A stretch of 64,000 bases of DNA from Labyrinthula sp. Ha. Taxonomy: Eukaryota; Sar; Bigyra; Labyrinthulida; Labyrinthulaceae. Numbering within the stretch: the stretch's first letter is position 1; the number at the start of each line of letters is the position of its first letter. This document shows, piece by piece, positions 37,327-49,100 of this stretch. The stretch covers positions 930,001 to 994,000 of the forward strand of contig JAALGZ010000010.1 in assembly GCA_015227615.1 (NCBI GenBank), given 5' to 3'. The notes under the pieces are model-generated. The model saw only the letters and a program-made list of their open reading frames with translations. It was not told the origin of the DNA and did not search any database. Position numbers and translations under genes: made by a program.

Positions 37327-38514
37327 TTAAAAATCAAAAGAGAGTTTCCTCCCAATAGATTTAACAAAACATGGGCTCTTCGAATCTGATTCACTTTTTT
37401 TTTTACTCAGTTTTGGCGTAGACATCAGGCCAAAACTTATATTGCTTGTTCTTACAGGTGAATTGAACATTGAGCTAAACCCAAGACTTTGTCTACACGT
37501 AGACAGCGGTGTCGAAGGATTAGGTTCAGATTTAATTAAACTTGTTGATTGAAACCATTCTTCTGCTTCTTGCTTTAAATTCTTCATTTCTTCCTGCGAG
37601 TGGCTCAACTCATGTGGAGTTACTAACATAGGACTCAGTGGTTGAAACACCTTACTCTCGGCAGACCCAACTAATCTAGTAACAGAATTTGGAGATTCAT
37701 TTTCAGATTGTCTCAAAAGCTTCAACTTGTGGCTGCTCTTTTTCTCAGGGGTATACAAAATGTGGTTCACCCTAGGTGAAAGGAACTCCTTCTTAGGTGA
37801 CAAGAACACTCCATCTTCAGTATCATTTTCTTTCTTTACTGCAATATATAGATTTCGATACACAATTGGTGCTTTTCTTCTTCGTACGATCTGCTTACTT
37901 TGCAACCCAGTTACATCAGAACTACAACGCACCAATCTCGGCATTTCGCCCTTTAGCTGGTGCTGAGCTTGCCCACCAACTCTTACCGTTTCTTTGGGAA
38001 ACCTCCCACCCGTAAAGCCAGTACGCTTCTTCCTCCGTATACTTCGTTTTATCGACGAATTCCAGTGATTTTTCACTGAATTATCGGTCCTACCTGGAAG
38101 AAATTTGCTAATTGCAGCCCACTTGTTGCCTAATTCAGCGTGTTTTTCTCTTATTATCCTATCTTCTTCTTCTGTCCAGGGGCTTTTAATTATATCGGGG
38201 TTCAAATGATTATGCCAGCGTTCTCTGCACTGTTTTCCAACCCTTCCTGGTAAATGACTTGCTATCAAACTCCACTTCTTGGCGCCATATTTCTTCACAA
38301 GTGTTCGTACCATTTCGTCTTCCTTGGAAGTCCAAGCCCCTTTTATGATAGCTTCATCCTTCTGGGTGTAGGATAATTTCTGCTGTTCCTTTTTCTTCTG
38401 TGACCTCGTCTTGGAAAGGTTGGAATTTCTAGAAATTGCTGTTTTCTTAGGGGTGCTATCTAAGCGATATGAGGCTGTTGAACAGGAAATACAGTATTTT
38501 AATGTGGATGACAT
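37327..38514 (-). CDS. R2R3-type Myb transcription factor (c-Myb-like)
   Basis: An intronless gene of 395 residues from ATG 38514; the frame is open further upstream but without another ATG. Residues about 60-165 contain two Myb repeats. The first reads GAWTSKEDE, then WSLIASHLPGR and CRERWHNHLNP; the second reads SPWTEEEDR, then WAAISKFLPGRTDNSVKNHWNS. These are nearly the c-Myb R2 and R3 sequences, with all tryptophans present and no complete R1. A basic stretch after R3 serves as a nuclear localisation signal. The remaining 230 residues are Ser/Pro-rich and disordered, with many Ser-Pro sites suited to phosphorylation by proline-directed kinases. It is convergent with the PP2C gene, 288 bases apart. 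Confidence 0.93.
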   Translation of the reverse strand: MSSTLKYCISCSTASYRLDSTPKKTAISRNSNLSKTRSQKKKEQQKLSYTQKDEAIIKGAWTSKEDEMVRTLVKKYGAKKWSLIASHLPGRVGKQCRERWHNHLNPDIIKSPWTEEEDRIIREKHAELGNKWAAISKFLPGRTDNSVKNHWNSSIKRSIRRKKRTGFTGGRFPKETVRVGGQAQHQLKGEMPRLVRCSSDVTGLQSKQIVRRRKAPIVYRNLYIAVKKENDTEDGVFLSPKKEFLSPRVNHILYTPEKKSSHKLKLLRQSENESPNSVTRLVGSAESKVFQPLSPMLVTPHELSHSQEEMKNLKQEAEEWFQSTSLIKSEPNPSTPLSTCRQSLGFSSMFNSPVRTSNISFGLMSTPKLSKKKSESDSKSPCFVKSIGRKLSFDF

Positions 38515-40207
38515 AGGGAAGGCTAAAATAATTAGTTTGCAGTCTTGGGTTGGTTGTTTTGTGTGTATGGGAATGAGTGGTTTTCTCGGACACAAGTTTA
38601 TGATTTATGACTTTTTTAAGTGTTGTTTATAAGTTTATATTTCGTGAATTTTTCACCAGGATTTTTTATAAGAATATTTTGGGCAATTTTGGGATTATCA
38701 CGTTCTGGTGTGAAAGTCGGTGAGGAAACTAAAAGATACGGGTTTTGTATTTTCGTGACGTGTAAGAAAAACACTAGGGGTTAAAATCAAAGAACCAAAC
38801 AAAACACTTTTTATTTTTTTGTCATGAAAGAATAAACCAGAAAAAAATTGGTTAGATACTCACAGTTACAGGACTTGAAAGAGTTTCACTCCTTAAAAGA
38901 GTTTTAATGAGTGTTAGAAAGCGCCACAGAGTTCTTGTTGCAAGTTTTTGATGAATATTCGGGAAGATATGACTCGATCGCTGTACACTGAGATGAGCTT
39001 GTTTGTAATGGTTAACTGTAGTTTGTTAAAATTGATTGTTTCTAACTTTTGAGTCTTTTCCTTGATATCTGCTTACCCAAATCAAAGTGCATGTACCAAC
39101 ACGTTGCAATTGTTTTGGGAACATTCTTTTTACTAGGAGCAACGAACTCAAACTGTGTACTATTGTCTTGAGCGTAGATTTTCTAGTTTAATTCAATAGA
39201 TGCCTGCTGCTGGCATAGCCTAGGCCCTCACCCTTAAAACACCTGTCGAAGTGGTTAAGGGGCTTTCAAGCAACACCTTTCTTAGAGTTGGCTATTAGTT
39301 CGCTAATTGCAAACCAACGTTCGAAAATGACTATGCTTAATCAACTCAAAAAGTACTTAATTAGTTAAGGTGCTGGAATTGGAGAATTCTTATTTTCAAA
39401 GCTTAAAATAAAGTCTTGCAACTAGTTACAGCATAGACAGAGCTCTTGTTAAAGTCCTTTGGTCCCATAATGGTTCTTATTATTTTCAATCTATTAAACA
39501 TGTTTTTTCCAACGTATACGATATAGGGTTTTTCTGCTTTGTACATATATATATATGTACTATTTGCTCAGTTGCACAAAGTTAACGAGGCTGATAGTGT
39601 TTCAGACTTATAGAAATTGTATCGTAACACCTCAGCAGTGTAGTTACGTAGTGCTTCCTAGGTCTCTTATAACAACATGTTCCGAGCTTCAGATACAGAC
39701 ACAAATTATGATTCGTACTACAAACTACTCAGTGAGCCAAACAATAAATTTTACATTGAGCATAGAAAGTGATTGTTTTGATTAGTTAGTAGAAGTGAAA
39801 CCTTTTGTTGTTGTTCTACTTGGTTCCACATTACCAGCTGTCGCGTTTTAGTCAAGTGTACATTTAATGACAAAAAAATCAAAATCGTGGCTCCTAGGCC
39901 AGTACTTTAGTACGACGTATACTTGCCTCTATATAGTCTCAATTTTCTAGAAATATAACTGAATAGCGAAAAGTGCAGACCAACCCATTTTTGTCATTCC
40001 GTATCGCGAAGTTTGTCTTCTCTGAAGCAGCTTTGATATTGAGAACATTAATATGACACCTCTACAATTTTTAAAAAGCAATAATTAAAACTGTTTATTT
40101 ATTGTGTAAACCAGTTAGCACCAAAGGTTAATATGGTCCTCAAGCGTAAGTTTTGAAGATATTTTCTTAATGAGACGTTTTTAGTTTCGTACGACTATGC
40201 GGAAGTT
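38515..40207. other. Intergenic, no gene seen
   Basis: About 1.7 kb. The first 100 bases are the Myb 5' leader and promoter region. The rest has stops in all frames. A plus-strand frame at 39555-39785 has no coding character I trust. Confidence 0.5.
39541..39560. repeat. Perfect 20-bp palindrome
   Basis: GTACAT followed by an alternating AT core and ATGTAC reads the same on both strands over 20 bases. It could form a small cruciform but is as likely a chance product of an AT microsatellite. Confidence 0.9.
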
Positions 40208-40796
40208 TCAACATTTAACTTCTAGATGATATGTGAAAGACGCGTATAAAACCTTTGCAATCAGCTGAGTTTGGTAAAAAGAGTCTTTATACATCATTAT
40301 TTGGCCGATAGCGTTATATATATGTGCTCTTAACTCATCTGTTTCAGGCTGTTTATATAGAATTAGGATCAATGTTTTCCTGTCATATATTCCTTTCGTA
40401 CCGATACAGTTTGTCAACACCAATTGATGCAACGGCATTAGCATAAAATACATTTGATCCTCGGTTTTTGGAGGAGATAATCTCCTAATGCATTTACTTT
40501 CCTCTGAAGTTTTGGTAAAAACGCTTTTCTTGTTTAACCAAACAAGAGTTTTCATATACTTGCTTTTTCCTGTGACTCTAATATTATTTATCTAGCTGAA
40601 CGGTTGCATACTACAGGTCCACGACACTAAAGCAAATATATTCGGGTGATCTTGCTGCTTGAAATTCTAAGTAAGTGACAATTCTTAGATATATCTCATT
40701 TTCACAACTTTCTGTACGTTCCAGCTTTCTTGTTCTAGAAATTGCGTGCATATAACCGGTTGCCAAACTATTGGCCACAGAAAACCACGCTTTCAT
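40208..40796 (-). CDS. Possible two-exon gene of unknown function
   Basis: Two minus-strand frames become one 185-residue protein if a 31-nt GT-AG intron is removed (40592-40622, phase 0). Exon 1 is 40623-40796 with an ATG at 40796 and exon 2 is 40208-40591. A donor three bases upstream also keeps frame. The size and ends of the intron fit the others in the window, and the composition is protein-like (no low complexity, balanced charge). No domain is recognised. A further frame with an ATG at 40944-41108 on the same strand could be an earlier exon, but I could not join it with a short intron. It may be a real orphan gene or a decaying one. Confidence 0.35.
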
Positions 40797-42984
40797 GGAC
40801 TAGTTAGCTAGACCTTTGGTGCCATTATCGTTATCATTTAGAATAAAAAATAAATTCAAAAAAATAAAGAAACTTTAGTCAATAGTTTTGTGATTTTTAT
40901 ATTGTCAATCATCTATATAATCTCTCAGTGATAGAGATCAAAATTAATAGGAGTAAAAACACCTTTCTAAGAAGCTCGGTTTCTGGGTCGCTATGGAAAA
41001 TAAGTAAGGATAGGTTCTTATAAACTCAATAAATAATGTAGCGAGATTTGCCCCTTCGGGATAATTTTTTTGAAATATCGGGCACAAGTCGAACAACGAT
41101 GTAGACATATGGCTTCTAGTAAGAGTTACTCTGCTCAAGCAGATATAATAATTCTGCTTCTTTCATATTGATTCCGCAAGGCTAACCAAGCACCGAGGAA
41201 ATCATAGGCAGTCAGGAGCATCATACAATGAACCAACTATACCCAGTTCTTATGCTAACATTGTATTGGGGCTATCTAAAAACTCTTGGGGTATCATTTG
41301 AATATGCCTTTTTTCTGATGCTGACACACTTTCGTGAATACTTAGCAGACAACACTTAAGCTAGAAAGATATCTATTTAAGTAAACCAGTACGAAATTGC
41401 AGAAGTCACAAATAGATTTGGTAATTTCATCTGGGAATCATTTGTTTGAAGAGGATGTGGAATTAGAAAATATTTTTGTATTTGTACTATATAGATACTT
41501 CCATATTCGGATTCCTGAAAGAGCATTATTACAATTCCTGTGAATGGGGCTTGTAAGTAATAGAACAAGAAAATTTACTTATGTCAATCAACGTAACCAA
41601 ACTCCCTATAGAAACTTAACTGTAGAAATTTGCTGAAGAAGAAGTGGCTAAGAATTGAGTTTATTAGATGATGAAAAATCTGTATTTGCGGTTCACGCTG
41701 ACGATGAGCTTTGGAGCAGCCCCAAATTAGGGAGGTGGATGAAACTCGGAGAATTTTAATTATGAATTTATCATTAGTCTCAGCGGGAATGATAACATGA
41801 TTATTACTATAAACAAAACTCTGTGAAATAATTACGTCAGGTGCATTCTTTTTGTTCTCTGTGATTGGAAGGTTTTTGTTCTTGCAATTTTTCGATTATT
41901 TTAACAGAATATCATTCAAGACTCTTGTTCTTATTTAATCATCATTTTCTGTTAACTCTAAGGCTATGCCATTAATCACCCCGGTTTAGAGTCCATCTTT
42001 TCTTCACCAACTATTGTAAGAAAATTTATGAAGTTGGTGTCATGGTGTTCTCTTTTTGCTTTTCATGAGCAGTATTCCTGCATATTTCTTACTTTCGAGA
42101 ACATAAACTGGTAATACTGAACCAGAATTCGCCAACAAGATGTTAAATCAAAAATAATCTTTCCTTCTCTCACGTTACGAGGCCACAATCTGCCTACTAT
42201 CATATTTTGATGGAAACTAACACCATCAGTCATTTACACAACAAAAGCCATATGCCTAGGGCTCCCCATCCATCTAAGAATATCTCTCATTTTCTCACCA
42301 AATTTACTTAAAGTTTTGAATTATATATGCATTGTGATTAGCCTACGTAACTTGCCTCTCGCCAAACTAGTTCGATGCCATCAGTAGGTTTGTTTCTTAC
42401 CTACACAATTGAAAATGGGATAATTTGGGCTGACTCTTGGTTCCACTGATGATCTGTCTAAGAACTGAACCTGAACATGGGAAGGTGTGGATGGCTTTGT
42501 CTTATAAACTTAACCATAGGTAAGTCAATGATTAATGCTATATGGAGCCAACTTAGGCTAAGGATAAGGTTTATTCAAGTTTATTCTTAGAAAGCTATGA
42601 CACCAGAAATCTGCATTACCTTTTCTGGATATAAGCTAATCTAAGCTAAGCTTGCTACAATATGTTTTTTTATCAAAAGGTTTTTTTCCTTTAGGATAGG
42701 CTAAAACTATGCCTTATACTACGAGCAAAAAAGCGTGGGGGTTAGCATCTGCCCGCGTATGATTGGAATTTTCCCCTGCGTTTCAGTAGATTACTACTAA
42801 AGTTCTTAATGCAAGATTTAACTTAAACAAATGCAATGGGAATTTAGAGCTCAAAACAAATTAAGCGGTATCTTCTTTTCAAGTCTAGGCACTAAGACTG
42901 AACTAAGCTAACTACTAGTTCTTTTTATTATAACTATTCCCTTGAGAAGACATAATATAGGTGAATGGGAAATTTTAATGGATT
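40797..42984. other. Intergenic, one possible exon
   Basis: About 2.2 kb. The only coding-like part is a minus-strand frame near 40944-41108, rich in Phe, Tyr and Pro. The rest shows nothing recognisable. Confidence 0.4.
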
Positions 42985-43260
42985 TTAAACCTGATTCAAT
43001 TCACCAATGTCTTTGTTTTGTTGCAAATAGAAAAAAATCACTTTACACAAAAACCACTCTGTCATACTCGGTGGGACACAAAGAAACCATATTCTGATTT
43101 CAACTTTATGTGTTGAGCAGTGTCTTCCTATAGCTCGAACCATGTTCCTTATAGGAACTAGAAGTTTCCCAGAGTCGTAGCCAAAATTTGACAACCAATC
43201 AACACTTGTTCCAAGTGCTTCTGCTATGGGGCTACATTTTAACCATCCACTACATTTCAT
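42985..43260 (-). CDS. Orphan small ORF downstream of the MutS gene
   Basis: 91 codons from ATG 43260 to TAA, 175 bases after the MutS stop on the same strand. The N-terminal 60 residues have protein-like composition with three Trp, four Cys and mixed charges, then a hydrophobic aromatic stretch. No family is recognised. It could be a genuine short gene, a 3' exon of something, or chance. Confidence 0.35.
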   Translation of the reverse strand: MKCSGWLKCSPIAEALGTSVDWLSNFGYDSGKLLVPIRNMVRAIGRHCSTHKVEIRIWFLCVPPSMTEWFLCKVIFFYLQQNKDIGELNQV

Positions 43261-43435
43261 TAACTTGAAGCACCAGCTTTCCCAAATATGAACCTAAAGT
43301 ATACACCAAATGGAGAATAAAAGTAATGTTGAACAGGAAGAACATATAGTGTTGAAAGAAATGAAACGAGCACCTAATAGAAACGGGGTTATAGGTGTCG
43401 TCTTTGCTTACCGTACAAAGGGCTGTTATAGAATA

Positions 43436-46100
43436 TCACCTCCGCTTCTTCGCAAATTCTTTGGCACCGTGTATTACATTTTCCGGAACATCCGCAGTTT
43501 CTGCAGTATAGATTCCCTCAGAGCCTTCAGAAACCCCCGGTTGTAGCTTATAGGTAAAAACATTGTTAACCATTTCTAACTTTAAAAACGAACACTTATC
43601 TCTCATTTTCTTAGGTAACATATCAGGAAGTTCTTGGAGATGTGTTGCAAATAATGTTCTACATCCAATCTCTGAAATCAAGTGCTTCAAGCTTCCAAAG
43701 GATATAGCAAGTCCATCAGACGTGCTCGTTCCTCTTCCAACCTCATCAAAAAGAACCAAACTTTCCTGCGTTGCTCCTTTCAGAGCATGTCCCATTTCTT
43801 CCATCTCTACAAAAAACGTTGATTTTGAGTTGATCAGATCATCAAACGAACCCATGCGCGTGAAAACAGCATCCACTGGAGTGAATTTGAACTTTGTTGC
43901 AGGGACAAAAGATCCAGATTGAGCAAGAACAAAATTCTGAGCAACTGATTTCAAGAACGTGCTTTTTCCTCCTTGATTAACTCCCGTCAGAAAACAGATA
44001 GTTTTACGCTCAGATTGCAGTGAAAGATCATTCGGTACACTTGTTCCTTGCGAATTTTCTACTAGCAGATGGATTGAGTTTTTCATTTCTAAATAATTTT
44101 GCTTTCTTTCAAGAGGTTCCGGACGAACAAGTCTATAAGATTCTGCGTTCTTTGCATTACTTAATGTGACATCTATGATTGCAACTGCCTCACATAAGTC
44201 AAGCAAAGGGCCTTCCAATTGCAATATTTCTTCTACAAGTAGACGAAAAAAATCCTCTTCTTCATTTTCAAGTTCATAATTTAGCTTTAGTATTTGCATA
44301 TGTAATTCGTTAAGAACTGAAGTGGAGTAGTAGATGTCATGTTTTAATGTCTTGATCTCAATTAAGCCTAATTCCTCCACTTTCTGTTTTAAGATCTTGG
44401 TTTTCTTTACAGACAGACGCGGTGTTTGATTCTTATCCCATTTCAAGTTAACTGGAAGAGTTTTACCAATATATCCAGCATGATCATCAACATTTTCCTT
44501 AAGTTTAGCAAGCTTGTTTTTTTTTCTTTCAAGCTTTGGATTAATCAAAATTTGTTGCTTTACATCTAAACTAAGAAAAATATTTTTGTACAACTTTTTT
44601 AAATCAATTCTTCCTGCTAACAAAGATAACTTACGCAAAGCCAAAGATATATCTGACTCTTTTTCCAAATTCTTGACCTCAAGCCCAGCAGCTAACTCTA
44701 AACATGATTTCATCCAAACTTCTAGATTCAGAAGATGTTTAACATTTCGCTTTTCTGTGTGAAGCAGCCGAAGAATTTTTCTAGGATGTCCTTTTGATTT
44801 CAAACTGTTTACAAACTGCTCTAAGTTTCTTCGGCTTAATTCAGCCCCAAAAAGATACAACTGTTCATCTAAAATTAAACTAATTGAATCATATCTCTTT
44901 TCCATTTCTGACACATTAACTACTGGATTGCTTAATCTACGCAGGAACAAATCTCTACCTGGTAACGTCTGGCATTTATTCAACAAATCGAATAAATTAT
45001 TTTTTTCCTTTCCAGAAGGCATCTCCTCGTAAGTACCAACATATCGTGTTCTTATCTTTGGAAACAGATCCAGCATGTGGAATGAAGATGTTCCAAAAGC
45101 CATCTGTCTATGTCTTATTGCTGCTGATGAGCTTTCCATTACTTCTAATGACCGAATGACTGGAAACTCTTTTACATTGAGTGCGAAAAGATAATTGAGT
45201 AAGCCATTAAGAGAGTTTTGCTGAACAGTAGAGAGATTAGGCTGCTCGGCAAGTGTTTTTTCAATTTCTTGAAATGCTTCTTTTGGAAAATCTGCTTGAA
45301 GGTTATCAAAATTATTTGGATTTATTTTTGTAACCAAACAAGGTGAACTAAATTTTTCATCAGCTACAAAGTTATGCCCAGAAAAGTTGGTTTCTGATTG
45401 TTCAATTGAATTTGAGTTGATCCATTCGGAAAAAGATGGATGGTCAAATAAAACAATTTCTGCAGGATTAAGCTTTCCAACAAGAGACTTCAACCCAAAA
45501 TCTTCAACTTCAAATATTTCAACTCGATCCGAGTCAACAGAATAAAAACTTAACCCAAAATGCCGTTTTTTTTCATTACAAGCAGAGATACTGACTAACT
45601 TGCCAAGATTCGAAGAAACTTGCAAGTTATCAGAGGAATCAAAAAACAGTCCTGGTGTAATTAGATCAGATATTTTTCGCGTAAGTATTTTTCCGGCATT
45701 GCTAAATTCTTCCTGATCAACCAGACAAACTTTATGGCCAGCGGAAACTAAGGAGGTTAAATGTTTATCTAAAACGTGAACGGGAAACCCAGTAAATGGT
45801 TGATTTGGTAGATCCCCAAGATTTCGATCTCCTAGTCTTATATCAAGAATATTTGAAGCAACCAACGCATCTCTTTGAAAAAGCTCATAAAACCCACCTA
45901 ATTCTAAAAACAGTTATTCTAAAGATACATGTACGAAATAATATTATCCATCCTGGATATTTTTCTTTTACTTTAAGGTATTGTTTAGATACAGAAGAAT
46001 CGGTAAGGATTTTGGGAATTTGGGTTGTAGAAAATGAACACATTAGTTCTTGTTTGATTATTGCATGTTTCTGGCGGAACTGTGATAAAGCTGCTTTCAT
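43436..46100 (-). CDS. MSH1: MutS family mismatch-repair ATPase, MSH1 (mitochondrial) type, one intron
   Basis: Exon 1 is 45929-46100 and exon 2 is 43436-45897, split by a 31-nt GT-AG intron; the product is 877 residues. Domain I is of bacterial-MutS type: QYLKVKEKYPG, then the mismatch-reading Phe-x-Glu as GFYELF (F60, E62), then TGFPVHVLDK and ITPG. The connector, lever and clamp regions follow. The ATPase has Walker A TGVNQGGKST (695-704), Walker B DEVGRGTST (from 775) and ATHLQEL. The Phe-x-Glu motif excludes the meiotic MSH4/MSH5 group. The first 36 residues are basic and Ser-rich with almost no acidic residues, as expected for a mitochondrial targeting peptide, which with the bacterial-like domain I points to MSH1. 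There is no C-terminal GIY-YIG domain as in plants. An alternative donor six bases upstream keeps frame but shortens the loop before FYE by two residues. Confidence 0.85.
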
Positions 46101-49100
46101 TACTTAAACGTGGTAATTCAATATTGTTTAAGAAGAAACCTGCCTACCGACCTGTGAAGTCATAACAAAAGATGCGTACCTAGAGCTAGGGGCACTAAAG
46201 TTTTGTTGTGAAGAAATTTCTTCTCGTGTAGTGGTGATAAGATTTTAAATTTTACGTATATAATACCAAAAAAAGACTTTCGTTTCCCAATCACAATTAA
46301 ACCAACTTCAACAACAACCACTACCTATAGATCTAGAATTTATAGAATTCTCAAGATTCCCATCTATATCCCTATTAGTACCTATAGAAGAACAAAGCAT
46401 TGACTGAAGTGTGTATATTAGAAACCGAAGAGAAATATAACGAGTATCTACAGAAAATCTATGAAATATAGTTTTTAAGCGTAGTATATGTCATTTAGCG
46501 GTGAGAATACGAAGCAACGCATTTTCGTTGATGTCCACATCAAAAACAAAAAAAATATAGTATAAAATTAAGCAAGTGCCAATAAAAATCAACAAATATT
46601 TTAAAAATTATTTCTTCATCATTTATTAAACATTGAGAATGTCTAATAGATACTCTTAAGAAATTACCTTTTTCTCTTCTTCAGCAATATATATATCAAT
46701 TTCAACGTTTAATACCGCAATAAATTGAATTTTAATATCTGAAAATATTACTTGGCTCTTAGTTTTAAAGAATATAAATAATTTTTTATAGTTATTGAGT
46801 TTATCAAACTTGCTGGAAACGCACCATACCCTGGTAAGGGAAGAAGAGGCATATTTCCCGAAACTTTGTTGCATTTATGATTCATCAATATTAGTTTATA
46901 TATGAAAAATTGCTTAGGGTTGGCTTTTTAAAATACCTAACTAAGACCATTTGCATTGACGTTAATCCTTCAGCTTCATGCAAACTTATGAATCATTAAC
47001 GAATTTATACCGTTGATTCGTCACGTGTAATTCAATTTAGAAAGATATCAAATGATCCGCCACAAATAAATATAGCGTTCAATGTCAAAGTCAACTCGTT
47101 GCTTTCAATATGTGAGTTTGCAATATTATACTAATAATGTTCAGTAATTAAATAGATCATTGGGAGTACTGAAATGAAATAGGTGCAAGTTTTTTTTTTG
47201 AGTACGTAGTATCTTCGCCGAGCTGAAAACTACAAAATAAGCTATAGTTACCAAAGTGTTAGATATCCAATAACTTTCTAAAAAAATTACTCTCTTGCTA
47301 TAGCATTTATATCCCGTATTGGAATACCTGAACATTGTAGTACGCGGTTGTACAATACTTTGGGTTACATATTTTTGCAATCCGGCTCCAAGGGGAGATA
47401 ATTATACTAAAACTATTAGATTCGATAAAATTATAAGCTATAATAAAAAACTGCTAAGCGTAATGGGGCCTAATAGTTTCCAAACTATTATTATTGATAT
47501 TGAAGTTCTTGTAGACCTTTGGGCTAAGAGCAGATTAAATCTCCCTTGATTATTCTGTGCAATACTTCTATATAATACTAACATTTCAACAGCTAAAAAT
47601 TACGAGTTTAAAAAATTAAAAGGTTAGGGCTTTATTATAGATTCAAGTAGTAATTCTTAGAATTTACGTTGAAATTAGCAGTTATTATAGAAATCTAAAG
47701 TCAGTTAAAACTTCAAAAGATTAACTATTTAACGAGCTTGTCGAAGTTATGGTTAAACAGTCAAAAAAGTGCAGGATTTATATCGGATATGTAAAACTAT
47801 AGAAATATAATTTAGCTTGGCTAAGGCTTAAAGCTGTGGATTTTTAAAATACTGGTAATGGGAGCTTAAGGGTCATAAAGAAAAAGCTATTTTAGAGTGA
47901 TCAGACGTAATCTGTTAACTTTGGAGTACTGTAGTTATCTCTATGCCTAGAAAAGACCCATTTAAATAATTTAATAAGTCAGGAGAAGTTCTAAGTTTAA
48001 TTCAGAGCAATATATGCAACGAAAATTGAAATTTTTTATTTTTTTAAATCTTCTGCAAGTAGTGGTTATTGGGATGTAATTCTTTTAGCTCCAGATGGTC
48101 AGTTTCTCGGTCTTATTTTATACCAATAAACACGGATCCTTAACTAGAGGTTTGGAATTATAGATCTACTCCTTAGGAATTAACTTATTGAGGTAATATT
48201 GCTTGTTCAATAAGAAATTTAAGTCAACCCTTAGTAAATGATACAGAAAATTCTTGCTAAAGAGTAGTATGGATGTTTTATTGAGAATCCCATGCTCAGC
48301 TACTACACTTAAATTATGTATAGGAATCACTAACTCAAAATGAAAATAGAAAGAAAAATCTCTTAGATAAAAATGAACATATTTAACCCTTTCTGCACTA
48401 AATAGTACAACATTTTTAGTCTACTACTAGATTTTTCCATTGTGTATATTCCAATAATAGTTATGGCCAATAACATCTAGTACCAGCTAGAGTAAATAGT
48501 TTTAAACTATATACTATAAGGATAACAATTTATTCTTGAAACAGGTGAAAACCTCATTAATTTGCCTTACTAGCATAAATAAGAAGATTTTGCCATGTCA
48601 GCCTATGCTTAATATATTTTCTTTAAAAACATTCATATCTATTAAATAGTTGGTTATATGTAAAGCTAAGTATTGATCCGTCTTATCATTAGCAACTTAT
48701 GTGGTATCAGCAGAATAAGGTATACATTTTTACTTCTGACCTATTGGCTTATTCAGTTCTCATTATTGTTTTAAACTTGTTTTTTAATTTATAATGAGAG
48801 CTCTACTGTAAGTAGCTTGGTGTTATAAAATCTGTATACATGTTTATTATGCAGGCTTTCAAATTATTTAAAATAATTATTTATTCTAACCCACTAACAT
48901 ATATATATAATATCAAGTTAATAATTTGTTAAGTTTTATCTATTATTGCCCTTTGAGACCCAATAGATCAATACTACTCAAATGTCAAAACTTATTTCAA
49001 ACCATACAAATACCATCTAAACTGTATCTATCACTTCAAATAAGGTCCATTTATTCATCGTGCTCAAATAATCCATAGACGTATTCATGAAAAATAGAAA

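Noticed and set aside
43310-43546. Plus-strand ORF overlapping the MutS 3' end
   Set aside because: Its second half is the complement of a well-conserved coding region and the first half shows no family.
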